Shown: one piece after another, positions 9,301-18,074 of the stretch
How positions within the stretch are numbered: the first letter of the stretch is position 1
How the letters are laid out: each line of letters begins with the position of its first letter
DNA from: Paenibacillus oenotherae
GTDB taxonomy: Bacteria; Bacillota; Bacilli; Paenibacillales; Paenibacillaceae
Assembly (NCBI RefSeq): GCF_019443105.1
Contig: NZ_JAHZIJ010000005.1
Location: forward strand, 186,001-250,000
DNA length: 64,000 bases
Direction of reading: 5' to 3'
The notes under the pieces: model-generated
Seen by the model: the letters and a program-made list of their open reading frames with translations, nothing else
Told to the model about the DNA's origin: nothing
Databases searched by the model: none
Position numbers and translations under genes: made by a program

Positions 9301-11106
9301 AGCTCCCTGTATGTACAACTCGCTTAATGCGCCAAGAAAGCCGATGTCCCTGAGCTCACTGTTATCCTGGATAAGCAGATCCGCTTCTCTTGCCAGACCG
9401 CGAATCGTCTCCTCGGTTATTTCACCTGCAGCTGCAGTCTTTTTCTTCAAGCCCACCAGCTTGTAAGAAGCGAAATGACAGCCTTCAATGCCAGCATCAA
9501 CGCCGTGTTTAATTAAGTCCCGGAGTTTATCAGACAGCTCCAGCCTGTTGGAGAACACGACGGCCAACCGATGGTTGAAATGCTTTCTTCCCGTATTGAG
9601 CGTGTAGCAAAGATTCTCCACGTCGACGGCAGGGTTGGAGCGAACCCATTCATCAAGCTTGCCAATCATGCTGGCAATCCCTTTCTTCGATAGAGCCGAA
9701 ATCGTTGCCACGCCCGGACCATCGGAGCAGGTTTGCGCCATTTGCGGCGGCTCCTCCAGCACGACATGACAATTCGTGCCGCTCAGCCCAAAGGCGCTGA
9801 CGCCTGCTCTTCGTATTGCCGCATCCCATGCTTGAGGCCGATCATTCACATACAGCGCGGAATCGATAAAATGAATCGCACTGTTGCTTCTTCTGAAATG
9901 GAGAGTGGCAGGGAGCGTCCGGTGCTTCAATGCACAAACCACTTTAAGCAGCCCTGCCAGGCCAGCCGCATGATCCAGATGACCGACATTGGACTTAATC
10001 GAACCGATTGCGCAAAATCCGCGTTTTGCCGTATGCCTGTCAAACGCATGATGAATGGCTTGCACCTCGATCGGATCTCCCAGCTTCGTTCCGGTGCCGT
10101 GCGCTTCGATGTAGGACACGGTCTCCGGATCAACTCCCGCATCCTCCCAAGCCCGCAGCAATACATCTTCCTGCGACAGAGCGTTCGGCGCCGTGACGCC
10201 TATTGACATTCCGTCCTGGTTCACGGCACTTCCTTTTATTACAGCGTGGATGTGATCCTGATCCTCAAGCGCTTTATGGAGCGGTTTGAGAAGAATGGCA
10301 AACGCGCCCTCCCCGAAGCCGGTGCCAGTGGATTGATGATCAAAGGTCCGCGTCTTAAAGTCGCTGGATTGGATGCCGATTTCACGGAGCGTATCCTCTG
10401 CCACAGGACATAAATTAACTTTAATGGAGCCGACAAGCGCCATCTCGCATTCTCGATGCTGAAGACTTTTGCAAGCCAGGTGCACAGCTACCAGAGAGGA
10501 AGAGCATGCCGTGTCCACCAGCAGGCTCGGCCCTTTAAGATCCAATAAATACGCAATTCTGCTTGCAATAATGGATTTGATATTCCCGGCTGTGGATACT
10601 CCCTTGAGGGAGGGGGCGAATTGCTGGACCCACTCCTTGTAATCGCCGCCAAAGTCGCCGCTGAAACCGGCAAAAATTCCTGTACGGCTCCCTTTGATTC
10701 TGTTCATATAGCCCGCATCTTCGATTGCCGACCAAGCCGTTTCCAGAAAAATTCTTTGGTTGGGATCCATCAAGCCCGCTTCCATTGGAGACAGGGAGAA
10801 CAACCGGTAGTCAAATTTATCAATTTCATTGAAATAAGAGCCGCGGTTATAGGTGTGCGCATGGACTCCCTTCGCCTTCATGTAATCAGCGATATCCTGA
10901 TGCCGCTCGGAAGATAGCGGGCGAATGCCATCTTGCCCCGTAGAGAGGAATTCCCAGATGTCCGCTATATTCTCCAGATGGCCGATTCGGCCTGATATGC
11001 CGATGATGGCGATATCCCGATTATGCAGCTCCATAGGCTGGCCCGTTTCGCCAAAGAGCTTATGATCCTCTTGAAGATCGGGAAGATCGATCCAATCAAT
11101 AGCCAT
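6400..11106 (-). CDS. Trans-AT polyketide synthase module KS-DH-KR-ACP (first PKS after the NRPS)
   Basis: A 1568-residue PKS. KS (about 30-450) has VDTACSSSL (Cys near 200), EAHGTGTKLGDP and KSNVGH. The KS-DH linker ends in PLPTYPFDKQRVW. DH (about 660-930) reads HQVEESFVVP, so the Gly of HxxxGxxxxP is Glu while the first His, the Pro and a later HPALMDNAVH are kept. KR has TGGLGGLG and SSVTSLLG..DYTCAN. ACP has GGDSI (Ser near 1472). The C-terminal tail LLARLAEGEIAASEAEQL fits a docking helix. There is no AT domain. The start overlaps the AT gene stop by 11 bp, implying translational coupling. By gene order this KS should accept the NRPS-bound starter; that is inference. Confidence 0.95.
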   Translation of the reverse strand: MAIDWIDLPDLQEDHKLFGETGQPMELHNRDIAIIGISGRIGHLENIADIWEFLSTGQDGIRPLSSERHQDIADYMKAKGVHAHTYNRGSYFNEIDKFDYRLFSLSPMEAGLMDPNQRIFLETAWSAIEDAGYMNRIKGSRTGIFAGFSGDFGGDYKEWVQQFAPSLKGVSTAGNIKSIIASRIAYLLDLKGPSLLVDTACSSSLVAVHLACKSLQHRECEMALVGSIKVNLCPVAEDTLREIGIQSSDFKTRTFDHQSTGTGFGEGAFAILLKPLHKALEDQDHIHAVIKGSAVNQDGMSIGVTAPNALSQEDVLLRAWEDAGVDPETVSYIEAHGTGTKLGDPIEVQAIHHAFDRHTAKRGFCAIGSIKSNVGHLDHAAGLAGLLKVVCALKHRTLPATLHFRRSNSAIHFIDSALYVNDRPQAWDAAIRRAGVSAFGLSGTNCHVVLEEPPQMAQTCSDGPGVATISALSKKGIASMIGKLDEWVRSNPAVDVENLCYTLNTGRKHFNHRLAVVFSNRLELSDKLRDLIKHGVDAGIEGCHFASYKLVGLKKKTAAAGEITEETIRGLAREADLLIQDNSELRDIGFLGALSELYIQGADIAWTSVYPANSGRILPLPTYPFDKQRVWLPSNEPHGAVPEIRRITSSVDGDIYETELNADRHWILSEHQVEESFVVPGTAYLDMIRTIMMTTEEVLANQYVRFENVLFVKPFALQRDQAKVLQILIRHKGAMKTFTVASQSLDGSWDIHAEGGVMLADPVSIPGRVDLNGMMHDANPIPLNDENLVSAKEVITGKRWDNMVGIYEKGSVVLSHLKLREELAGDLEHYAVHPALMDNAVHLSMNSGKQHLYLPWSYKAIHMYKPFPGEIYSLMSKVKENEETATFNIGIVDAEGEPVAGIEQYSMKKVYSRKAGPHSGDGKFYGVNWVSKALQGNTKSIADKVFIILLDGKGIGHALAEALHICGARIVKVRYGEAFDRLPDGTFTMRPVESDCIRLLEQFKETELGGIIHLASIAADAEWAALDGLNGSVETMIEGLFHLGRVLAKRKARVDLSLITQHANAIDKEEKAANDAIASSLIGLARVIGQENSHIVCRSLDIGSSFKIEQILPELITDHADYEVVLRDDQRRTPCLKPVLIEEASLKPDLYREGGVYVITGGLGGLGLEIARHISSGRRLRIALISRNAASVPHHLPEHPASRILNAIEQGGSEVRKYSADISDEQAVTAVLDRIRVELGPISGIFHAAGVAGDGILVRKEMSAFQEVLAPKIRGTWLLDRYTDHDPIDFTVLFSSVTSLLGGVGQGDYTCANAFMDAYAAGSANKGRRMLSIHWPPWKETGMAVNYGANHDRGLFKAIATGDALTAMDSAIASPYSRLIIGELNTAPDGEYVRFNYGINTVPVAAEAPLSSEMKEQGKPSGQTPAAVGERAVKEGRKHSRSIADDIRDAWQTVLGLPEFDDEDTFSDLGGDSIIATRLLKELNHYFPGVFDITDMFTYSSVKEMTDYVASTVQENLGPSDSQASQSNQSADPHDDIDLLLARLAEGEIAASEAEQLFRAHKRDNKQM

Positions 11107-12376
11107 TGGTGCGATCCCCTGCCGCTACGAGCGTGGTCAAAAACTCAGCTTTGAACATCTGCAGCGTATCGGTCTCAAGAAATAGCTGCTGATATCTCTC
11201 GAGCTGCTCCTGCAATGGAACCCCTTTGGTTTCAAACAATGTGCGAAGCTGCAGCAATGCCGCTCTCATTTGCTCCGGCGTCGGATTCTGCCCTGCTTCT
11301 TCCAATTGGGATTGCAGGTTTTGCATATTGCGGTAAGGCTCAACAACCCCGCGCTTATATTCCTCTTCTACGAAGTTTCTGTTTTTAGTGCAGACCGAAA
11401 TCGCCAGGCATCTGGATATAAAATCAGTCTTAATCGGCCTCAAGCTGCCTTCCAGTTCTTTCTGAATCGCGCTCATGCTGTTGTCTTGATCCATAGCAAA
11501 CACCGGAAAGCCGACTTCATGCTGGGACGCCAGTTTTTTCAGTATGGTTTGAGGCCCCATCTCAATTGCCAGCTCAATTCCCTGGTTCTCCATATAATCC
11601 ATCGTGTGTGCCCATTCCACTTGATTCGTAATTTGCCGGATCAAACGATTGGCAGCGTCAAAATGATTGTATGGCTTGGCGTCGATATTCGATATGACCG
11701 GCCACTTCATCGGAGAACAGATTGTCTCCTTCAATTGCTGCTCCATTCCGTCAGCCGCATGCTGCATCAGAGGCGAATGGAATGGGGCGCTGACGTTTAA
11801 TTCCACTACTTTCGCGCCAGCATCCGCAAGCTTCTGGCTTGCCCGGCGCACTGCAGGCAAATGGCCCGAGATGACTACTTGCTCCTTCGAGTTGACATTC
11901 GCAATGCCGACAAACTCCCCAGCAGTACTCATATCAGTGCATACTTCCTCGATAAGCGATCTTTGCACCCCGATAACTGCCGTCATTGCGCCAGCGCCGC
12001 TCTGCACCGCTTCCTGCATAAGCTTTCCGCGAAGCCGCACGAGGCGCAGCACATTATCAAACGAAATGACATTCGCACAGCATAACGCTGAATATTCTCC
12101 CAAGCTATGTCCGGCACTCAGCACCGGTTCGATGCCAATCTCCTGCATATAAAGCCTGAATGCGGCAACACTGACCGTGACGATAGCAGGCTGCGCATTC
12201 TCGGTCAGAGTCAGCTGCTGCAGATCTCCTTCAAAGCATAATTTGGTCAAATCGAACCCTAGCGTATCGTTCGCCTCTTCGAACGTTCGACTGACGACAG
12301 GCTGGTCGATCCACTTTTTGCCCATTCCTACATATTGCGAGCCCTGCCCCGCAAATATCAAAGCGATTCTTTTCAT
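11096..12376 (-). CDS. Free-standing (trans) malonyl-CoA acyltransferase
   Basis: A 426-residue FabD-like acyltransferase that should load extender units onto the AT-less PKS modules. Visible motifs are FAGQGSQYVGMG at the N-terminus, the nucleophile elbow GHSLGEYSAL (Ser near residue 90), the VRLRGKLMQEA arginine region, and APFHSPLM, whose Phe before the catalytic His favours malonyl over methylmalonyl. FabD enzymes are usually about 310 residues; here about 110 extra C-terminal residues are predicted helical and Gln/Glu-rich, and their role is unclear. The start overlaps the NRPS stop (ATGA) and the end overlaps the next PKS start, placing it inside the same operon. A separate housekeeping fabD is not visible here. 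Confidence 0.93.
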   Translation of the reverse strand: MKRIALIFAGQGSQYVGMGKKWIDQPVVSRTFEEANDTLGFDLTKLCFEGDLQQLTLTENAQPAIVTVSVAAFRLYMQEIGIEPVLSAGHSLGEYSALCCANVISFDNVLRLVRLRGKLMQEAVQSGAGAMTAVIGVQRSLIEEVCTDMSTAGEFVGIANVNSKEQVVISGHLPAVRRASQKLADAGAKVVELNVSAPFHSPLMQHAADGMEQQLKETICSPMKWPVISNIDAKPYNHFDAANRLIRQITNQVEWAHTMDYMENQGIELAIEMGPQTILKKLASQHEVGFPVFAMDQDNSMSAIQKELEGSLRPIKTDFISRCLAISVCTKNRNFVEEEYKRGVVEPYRNMQNLQSQLEEAGQNPTPEQMRAALLQLRTLFETKGVPLQEQLERYQQLFLETDTLQMFKAEFLTTLVAAGDRTNGY

Positions 12377-15300
12377 TCGCTCAATCCCCCTGGCGCACTC
12401 ATTTTTTTGATAAGAAACACGTAATTGTTAAGGAACGATTTAAGTTTGTCGCGGTTAAGCTTATCCGGCCGAAATTCGCAAATCACCTGGAATTCAGGCG
12501 TTTCTTTAATTTTTAGGATGAGATCATATTCCTCCAATGTGGCACCCGCTGCCTGACCGCCATAAGCGGCTATTAACGGCATTACAGGCACCGTATCATG
12601 ATCCGCCTTGGCCGTTCTCATTCTGCGCATAAGGAGCAGCTTCTCAGAATCGACGGGTACAGCCTGTTGTCTCTGATCGCGCGCACTCTGGAAAAGGGAG
12701 GACATCGAAGTCTCGGCTTCCATATCGAATCGAAGTGCAGAAATCTCCTCGCCGCCCCAATGATAATGGACCTCCAGCTTGCTTTGATCCGCAACTTTGC
12801 TCAATAAATAGGCGAATGCCCCGGCAAATAGATCACTTGGTTGTACGTGATGCTGATCCGATAACCTCTCCATGTCCCGAAGCGTCGCTGCATCCATGGA
12901 TGATTGAAAGCCGGAGGCACCGGGTTCATGAAGACGGGCCGCATACTGCTGCGGAAAACAACAGACTACCGGACGATACTGCAGCGACTGTTGAGAGCGT
13001 TCCATAAATTCAGCCATTCTCTGAATCGTTGGATACGAAAAAATATCAGAGCCCGTTATCTTGTTATCCAGCTGCTGAATCTGCTCCAACAATTGAAGGA
13101 CAGAGATTGAATTTCCGCCCACTTCAAAAAAATGCTCGTTTACACCAATGCTGTCTCTTTGCAGCAACTGGGACCAAATATCCGTCAACCTTCGCTCCAG
13201 CTCTGTACGCGCTGCAACCGGCGGCTTCTTGAGGCTCTGTGCATCCGCCCGGTTCTGCAATTCCTTCCTGTTCGTTTTACCATTGGCAGTTTGCGGCATC
13301 TCATCCAACTGGAAGTAGTAAGAGGGAATCATATACCCCGGCAGATGCCGCTGGGCATAGGACCGCAGTTCTCCAGATGCCAGCTCGGTGTCCGAAACAT
13401 AGAACACACATAAGCTTTTGTAGCTGTCCGTCTCCTCCTTGGCCACGATCGCGATGTCGCTGATGCTCTCATGCCGGGCCAGGATCGACTCCACCTCTCC
13501 CACCTCGACACGGTATCCGCGAATCTTCACCTGCTGGTCTGCACGGCCCAGCACTTCAATACTGCCGTCAGGGGACCATTGGGCCAAATCCCCGGTCCGG
13601 TATATCAACCCTCGCGGTTCTACAGCATGACGAACGAACTTCTCTGCTGTAAGCTCCGGCCTGTTCTTATATCCTCTTGCCAGGCCATCCCCCGCGATGA
13701 CAAGCTCTCCCGTAACACCAGGGAGCGCCATCTGGCCGCTGTCATCCACAATATACATTCTTGTGTTGGCAATCGGCTTGCCGATATCCACTTTCTCCGC
13801 TGCCGTGACATCCTGTACCGCCGACCAGATTGTCGTTTCCGTCGGGCCGTACATGTTGTAGATTCTCCCTGTTGTGTATCCTCTTATTTTATCCAGCAAT
13901 GGATAAGGCAGCGCTTCCCCGCCAAGCAGAATCTCGGACAGCCTGCTCAAGCACCGTCCCGCTGTCGCCTCTCGCAGCAGCAGCTGCGTCATTCTGGACG
14001 GAGTCGCCTGCAGCATGTCTACCTCGAATGCCTCGATCAATCGGGCCAATGCGCGCGGGTCGCGCTGCTCTTCCAGGCCGCCGATTCCCACCCGCATCCC
14101 GCAGGTTAGCGGCAGCAAGGTTTCGACCAGAAAGATATCGAAGCATACCGTCGTCAAGGCAAGAATCGTCTTTCCTTCCCGGAATGCAATGGCGTTGACC
14201 ATTCCCTCGACGAAGTTAGCCACAGAACGATGCTCAATCATGACACCCTTGGGCTTGCCGGTGGATCCCGATGTATAGATCACATAAGCCAGATCCATTG
14301 GTTCGCTTGCAGCGTTCAGATTGCCGCCGTCCCCGATGTAATTCTCCGCATCCCCAACATCCAGCGTCCTGCCCTGGAACGCAAGTCCCTCCGCCAGGCC
14401 GGATTGCGTCAGCAAAAATTCCGCTCCACTGTCCTCCAGCATGTACCCGATCCGTTCCACCGGGTACTCCGGATCAATCGGCACATACGCTGCGCCGGTC
14501 TTGAGCACGCTTAGAATCGCGACCAGCATTTCCGGGCCGCGCTCCACCATCACGCCGACCAACGTCCCCCGGGCCGCGCCTTCCGCCCTCAGCTTCTCTG
14601 CCAGCCGGTTCGCGCCCTCATTCAGCTCGCGGTAGGTCATGCTCCTCTCCTTATGGAGAATCGCCACCTGCTCCGGCGTCCGCACCGCCTGCCGCTCGAT
14701 ACGGCGATGCACGGTCTCTTCCCTGTCATATTCCCATTCCGTATCATTCCATAGCTGAATCGGACGAGTGTGCTCTTCCAGGAATACTTGGACATGATCA
14801 ATTGGCGCCTGGGCATGCTCTCCCCACAAGGAGAGCATCTGCCGGAAAATAGCAGCCATCACCCGCACTTCATCATGAGCAACGAAGGAAGGCAAGTAAT
14901 GGATGCGGACAAAAGTGCGGTCAGGCTCCTCAACAACATGAAAATCCAATCCGGTCTCCGTCTGTTCATGATGATCGATACGAAGTGATGTGTGACGTGT
15001 TTGCCAGCTTGGAAATGAACGGAAATCTGTATAGTTAAAAAAGGTGTCAAATAAACGGCTCCTGCTCCCCTTGCAATCCTCCAGCATCTTCATAAGCGGA
15101 TATCGCCCGAACCGTTTGGCCTCCGCCACCTTGTCATTGATTCGGCATATCCAGTCTTGCCACGTAACTGGAGCTGGAGTGAATGCGATCCGGACAGGAA
15201 GTGTGTTGAGAAAACAGCCGATAATCCCATCGCTGTCACTGCTGACAGGCCGATTATGCCCGACCAATCCTACGACTACATTCTTGTCATCCGCATGCAT

Positions 15301-18006
15301 CTGGATCATGTATGAAAAGGCAGCGAAAAAGACGCTTTGAATACTCATCTGCAGCCCATCGGACAAAAGAGCCATCTGCTGCATTAACCGCTCTTCAATT
15401 GGGAATTCATAGATGTGGTTATGCTCCGCGCGCTCATCGGCACTGCTTTCTCCGAACCATTGCATTTCCGGGTAATTCTCCAGCTCTCTCTTCCAGAAAG
15501 CGGAATGCTCTTCGTTCGTTCGGACATACATTTGTTCAACAATATAATCCTGATAAGTGCTGTTGATCCTATGTACGGGACTAGCGCTGTTCCCCTGCTT
15601 AAGATCTTCATATATCTGCAAATACTCCTTCATAAACAAGCCGATGCTCCAGCCATCCATAATGGAATGATGGAAGGTCAAGCACATGCACGCCGAACCA
15701 TCCGCCGATAACGGAAATATCGCGAGCCTCCACAAAGGCTGCTTTGAAGCCTTCGTCAGCTCAAACGGGTTCCGTTTGTCCTGCTCCAAATATGCTTTAA
15801 TGACCTTCTCTTGCCCCGCAACGTCCAGATGGCGAAGATCATTGACTGTCAAATGGATCTCCACAGCGGAATAGACAAGCTGCATCGGAACCGGATAGCG
15901 GTTCAACTCATAGCTGGTTCGCAGCATTGGATGCCGCAATACGAGCTGCCCTAGCGCTTCTTGGAGCAATTCCAGCTGATGCCCGCCCGGATCGGTATGA
16001 TAAAAAACATACTGCTCATGATAAACAAATCGATCGGGATGTATGAGCGATTGAAGCACCATTCCGTGCTGAATATCCGAAAGCGGATAGATGTCGATTA
16101 TTGCAGGCTCCGCTTCCGCATCCGGGGCTCCCTCCGACTGCCTGAGGAGCTCTTCCCTCCATTGCAATACGTGCTTCCTTTGATCCTCATATAGCGGGAC
16201 CGGCTCGCGAGGCTTGGACAACTGATCCGAGACGCGCTTGGCAAAATCGGCAAAAACGGGATAATGATATAGATCCGCAACCTCCAGCACTGTCGAGAAC
16301 CTTTGATTCGCCTGATAGACGACCTTAATCGCCTTCATCGAATCTCCTCCAACAGCAAAGAAGTGGTCGTTGTCAGCTACTGTATCGATCCCGATCCCCG
16401 TTGACCAAATCTCGGCCAGTTGATTGCTGACACTTGTATTTTGCCGCGCCGTGTCCACTTCCGCTTCTTTGCGCTCCAGCCGGCGAAGGAGTGCATTACG
16501 GTCTGTTTTATAATTCAAAGTAAGCGGCATCTCATCCAGTTGGAAGTAGTAAGAGGGAACCATATACCCCGGCAGATGCCGCTGGGCATAGGACCGCAGT
16601 TCTCCAGATGCCAGCTCGGTGTCCGAAACATAGAACACACATAAGCTTTTGTAGCCGTCCGTCTCCTCCTTGGCCACGATCGCGATGTCGCTGATGCTCT
16701 CATGCCGGGCCAGGATCGACTCCACCTCTCCCACCTCGACACGGTATCCGCGAATCTTCACCTGCTGGTCTGCCCGGCCCAGCACTTCAATACTGCCGTC
16801 AGAGGCCCATTTGGCCAAATCTCCAGTCCGGTATATCAACCCTCGCGGTTCTAAGGCATGACGAACGAACTTCTCTGCTGTAAGCTCCGGCCTGTTCTTA
16901 TATCCCCTTGCCAGGCCATCCCCCGCGATGACAAGCTCTCCCGTAACACCAGGGAGCGCCATCTGGCCGCTGTCATCCACAATATACATTCTGGTGTTGG
17001 CAATCGGCTTGCCGATATCCACTTTCTCCGCTGCCGTGACATCCTGTGCCGCCGACCAGATTGTCGTTTCCGTCGGGCCGTACATGTTGTAGATTCTCCC
17101 TGTTGTGTATCCTCTTATTTTCTCCAGCAATGGATAAGGCAGCGCTTCCCCGCCAAGCAGAATCTCGGACAGCCTGCCCAAGCACCGTCCCGCTGTCGCC
17201 TCTCGCAGCAGCAGTTGCGTCATTCTGGACGGGGTCGCCTGCAGCATGTCTACCTCGAATGCTTCGATCAGACGGGCCAATGCGCGCGGGTCGCGCTGCT
17301 CTTCCAGACCGCCGATTCCCACCCGCATCCCGCAGGTTAGCGGCAGCAAGGTTTCGACCAGAAAGATATCGAAGCAGACCGTCGTCAAGGCAAGAATCGT
17401 CTTCCCTTCCCGGAATGCGATGGCGTTGACCATTCCCTCGACGAAGTTAGCCACAGAACGATGCTCAATCATGACACCCTTGGGCTTGCCGGTGGATCCC
17501 GATGTATAGATCACATAAGCCAGATCCATCGGTTCGCTTGCAGCGTTCAGATTGCCGCCGTCCCCGATGTAATTCTCCGCATCCCCAACATCCAGCGTCC
17601 TGCCCTGGAACGCAAGTCCCTCCGCCAGGCCGGATTGCGTCAGCAAAAATTCCGCTCCACTGTCCTCCAGCATGTACCCGATCCGTTCCACCGGGTACTC
17701 CGGGTCAATCGGCACATACGCTGCGCCGGTCTTGAGCACGCTCAGAATCGCGACCAGCATGTCCGGACCGCGCTCCACCATCACGCCGACCAACGTCCCC
17801 CGGGCCGCGCCTCCCGCTCTCAGCTTCTCTGCCAGCCGATTCGCGCTCTCATTCAGCTCGCGATAGGTCATGCTCCTCTCCTTATGGAGAATCGCCACCT
17901 GCTCCGGCGTCCGCGCCGCCTGCTGCTCAATACGGCGATGCACGGTCTCTTCCTGGTTATATTCCCATTCCGTATCATTCCATCTGCACTGCTGATCCAA
18001 AGTCAT
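12373..18006 (-). CDS. Nonribosomal peptide synthetase A-PCP-C-A-PCP-(C-lobe remnant)
   Basis: A 1877-residue NRPS starting with an A domain, so module 1 is a loading module. A1 (about 8-500) has YTSGSTGKPKG, NMYGPTETT and YRTGDLAKW. PCP1 has GGDSM (Ser near 556). C (about 615-1070) has HHSIMDGWS (near 779). A2 (about 1085-1575) is nearly identical to A1. PCP2 has GGNSIS (near 1632). By alignment to GrsA both A domains give the ten-residue code DIVQLGMIWK, close to the glycine code DILQLGLIWK. The last ~190 residues resemble only the C-terminal lobe of a condensation domain and lack HHxxxDG. The A10 motif of A1 is LNYKTDR rather than NGKxDR but keeps the Lys. GAGGTGA precedes the ATG. It lies 68 bp after the oxidoreductase and is fused by ATGA overlap to the AT gene. 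Confidence 0.95.
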   Translation of the reverse strand: MTLDQQCRWNDTEWEYNQEETVHRRIEQQAARTPEQVAILHKERSMTYRELNESANRLAEKLRAGGAARGTLVGVMVERGPDMLVAILSVLKTGAAYVPIDPEYPVERIGYMLEDSGAEFLLTQSGLAEGLAFQGRTLDVGDAENYIGDGGNLNAASEPMDLAYVIYTSGSTGKPKGVMIEHRSVANFVEGMVNAIAFREGKTILALTTVCFDIFLVETLLPLTCGMRVGIGGLEEQRDPRALARLIEAFEVDMLQATPSRMTQLLLREATAGRCLGRLSEILLGGEALPYPLLEKIRGYTTGRIYNMYGPTETTIWSAAQDVTAAEKVDIGKPIANTRMYIVDDSGQMALPGVTGELVIAGDGLARGYKNRPELTAEKFVRHALEPRGLIYRTGDLAKWASDGSIEVLGRADQQVKIRGYRVEVGEVESILARHESISDIAIVAKEETDGYKSLCVFYVSDTELASGELRSYAQRHLPGYMVPSYYFQLDEMPLTLNYKTDRNALLRRLERKEAEVDTARQNTSVSNQLAEIWSTGIGIDTVADNDHFFAVGGDSMKAIKVVYQANQRFSTVLEVADLYHYPVFADFAKRVSDQLSKPREPVPLYEDQRKHVLQWREELLRQSEGAPDAEAEPAIIDIYPLSDIQHGMVLQSLIHPDRFVYHEQYVFYHTDPGGHQLELLQEALGQLVLRHPMLRTSYELNRYPVPMQLVYSAVEIHLTVNDLRHLDVAGQEKVIKAYLEQDKRNPFELTKASKQPLWRLAIFPLSADGSACMCLTFHHSIMDGWSIGLFMKEYLQIYEDLKQGNSASPVHRINSTYQDYIVEQMYVRTNEEHSAFWKRELENYPEMQWFGESSADERAEHNHIYEFPIEERLMQQMALLSDGLQMSIQSVFFAAFSYMIQMHADDKNVVVGLVGHNRPVSSDSDGIIGCFLNTLPVRIAFTPAPVTWQDWICRINDKVAEAKRFGRYPLMKMLEDCKGSRSRLFDTFFNYTDFRSFPSWQTRHTSLRIDHHEQTETGLDFHVVEEPDRTFVRIHYLPSFVAHDEVRVMAAIFRQMLSLWGEHAQAPIDHVQVFLEEHTRPIQLWNDTEWEYDREETVHRRIERQAVRTPEQVAILHKERSMTYRELNEGANRLAEKLRAEGAARGTLVGVMVERGPEMLVAILSVLKTGAAYVPIDPEYPVERIGYMLEDSGAEFLLTQSGLAEGLAFQGRTLDVGDAENYIGDGGNLNAASEPMDLAYVIYTSGSTGKPKGVMIEHRSVANFVEGMVNAIAFREGKTILALTTVCFDIFLVETLLPLTCGMRVGIGGLEEQRDPRALARLIEAFEVDMLQATPSRMTQLLLREATAGRCLSRLSEILLGGEALPYPLLDKIRGYTTGRIYNMYGPTETTIWSAVQDVTAAEKVDIGKPIANTRMYIVDDSGQMALPGVTGELVIAGDGLARGYKNRPELTAEKFVRHAVEPRGLIYRTGDLAQWSPDGSIEVLGRADQQVKIRGYRVEVGEVESILARHESISDIAIVAKEETDSYKSLCVFYVSDTELASGELRSYAQRHLPGYMIPSYYFQLDEMPQTANGKTNRKELQNRADAQSLKKPPVAARTELERRLTDIWSQLLQRDSIGVNEHFFEVGGNSISVLQLLEQIQQLDNKITGSDIFSYPTIQRMAEFMERSQQSLQYRPVVCCFPQQYAARLHEPGASGFQSSMDAATLRDMERLSDQHHVQPSDLFAGAFAYLLSKVADQSKLEVHYHWGGEEISALRFDMEAETSMSSLFQSARDQRQQAVPVDSEKLLLMRRMRTAKADHDTVPVMPLIAAYGGQAAGATLEEYDLILKIKETPEFQVICEFRPDKLNRDKLKSFLNNYVFLIKKMSAPGGLSE
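13296..14754. repeat. Long direct repeat, copy 2 (A domain 2 of the NRPS)
   Basis: About 1.46 kb nearly identical in DNA to 16527-17985 at a constant offset of 3231 bp (1077 codons). It encodes the second A domain. Differences are scattered substitutions with no indel that I could see. Confidence 0.93.
16527..17985. repeat. Long direct repeat, copy 1 (A domain 1 of the NRPS)
   Basis: Partner of 13296-14754. By eye about 17 of roughly 490 residues differ, and long stretches are identical at DNA level including silent positions. This fits a recent duplication or gene conversion. It is a plausible site for homologous recombination or for assembly collapse. Confidence 0.93.
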
Positions 18007-18074
18007 GGGTTCACCTCATTGATAACGGTTTCAAAGCATACTGTATAGGACTGGAAGGAGCGTAGTTGCGACTA

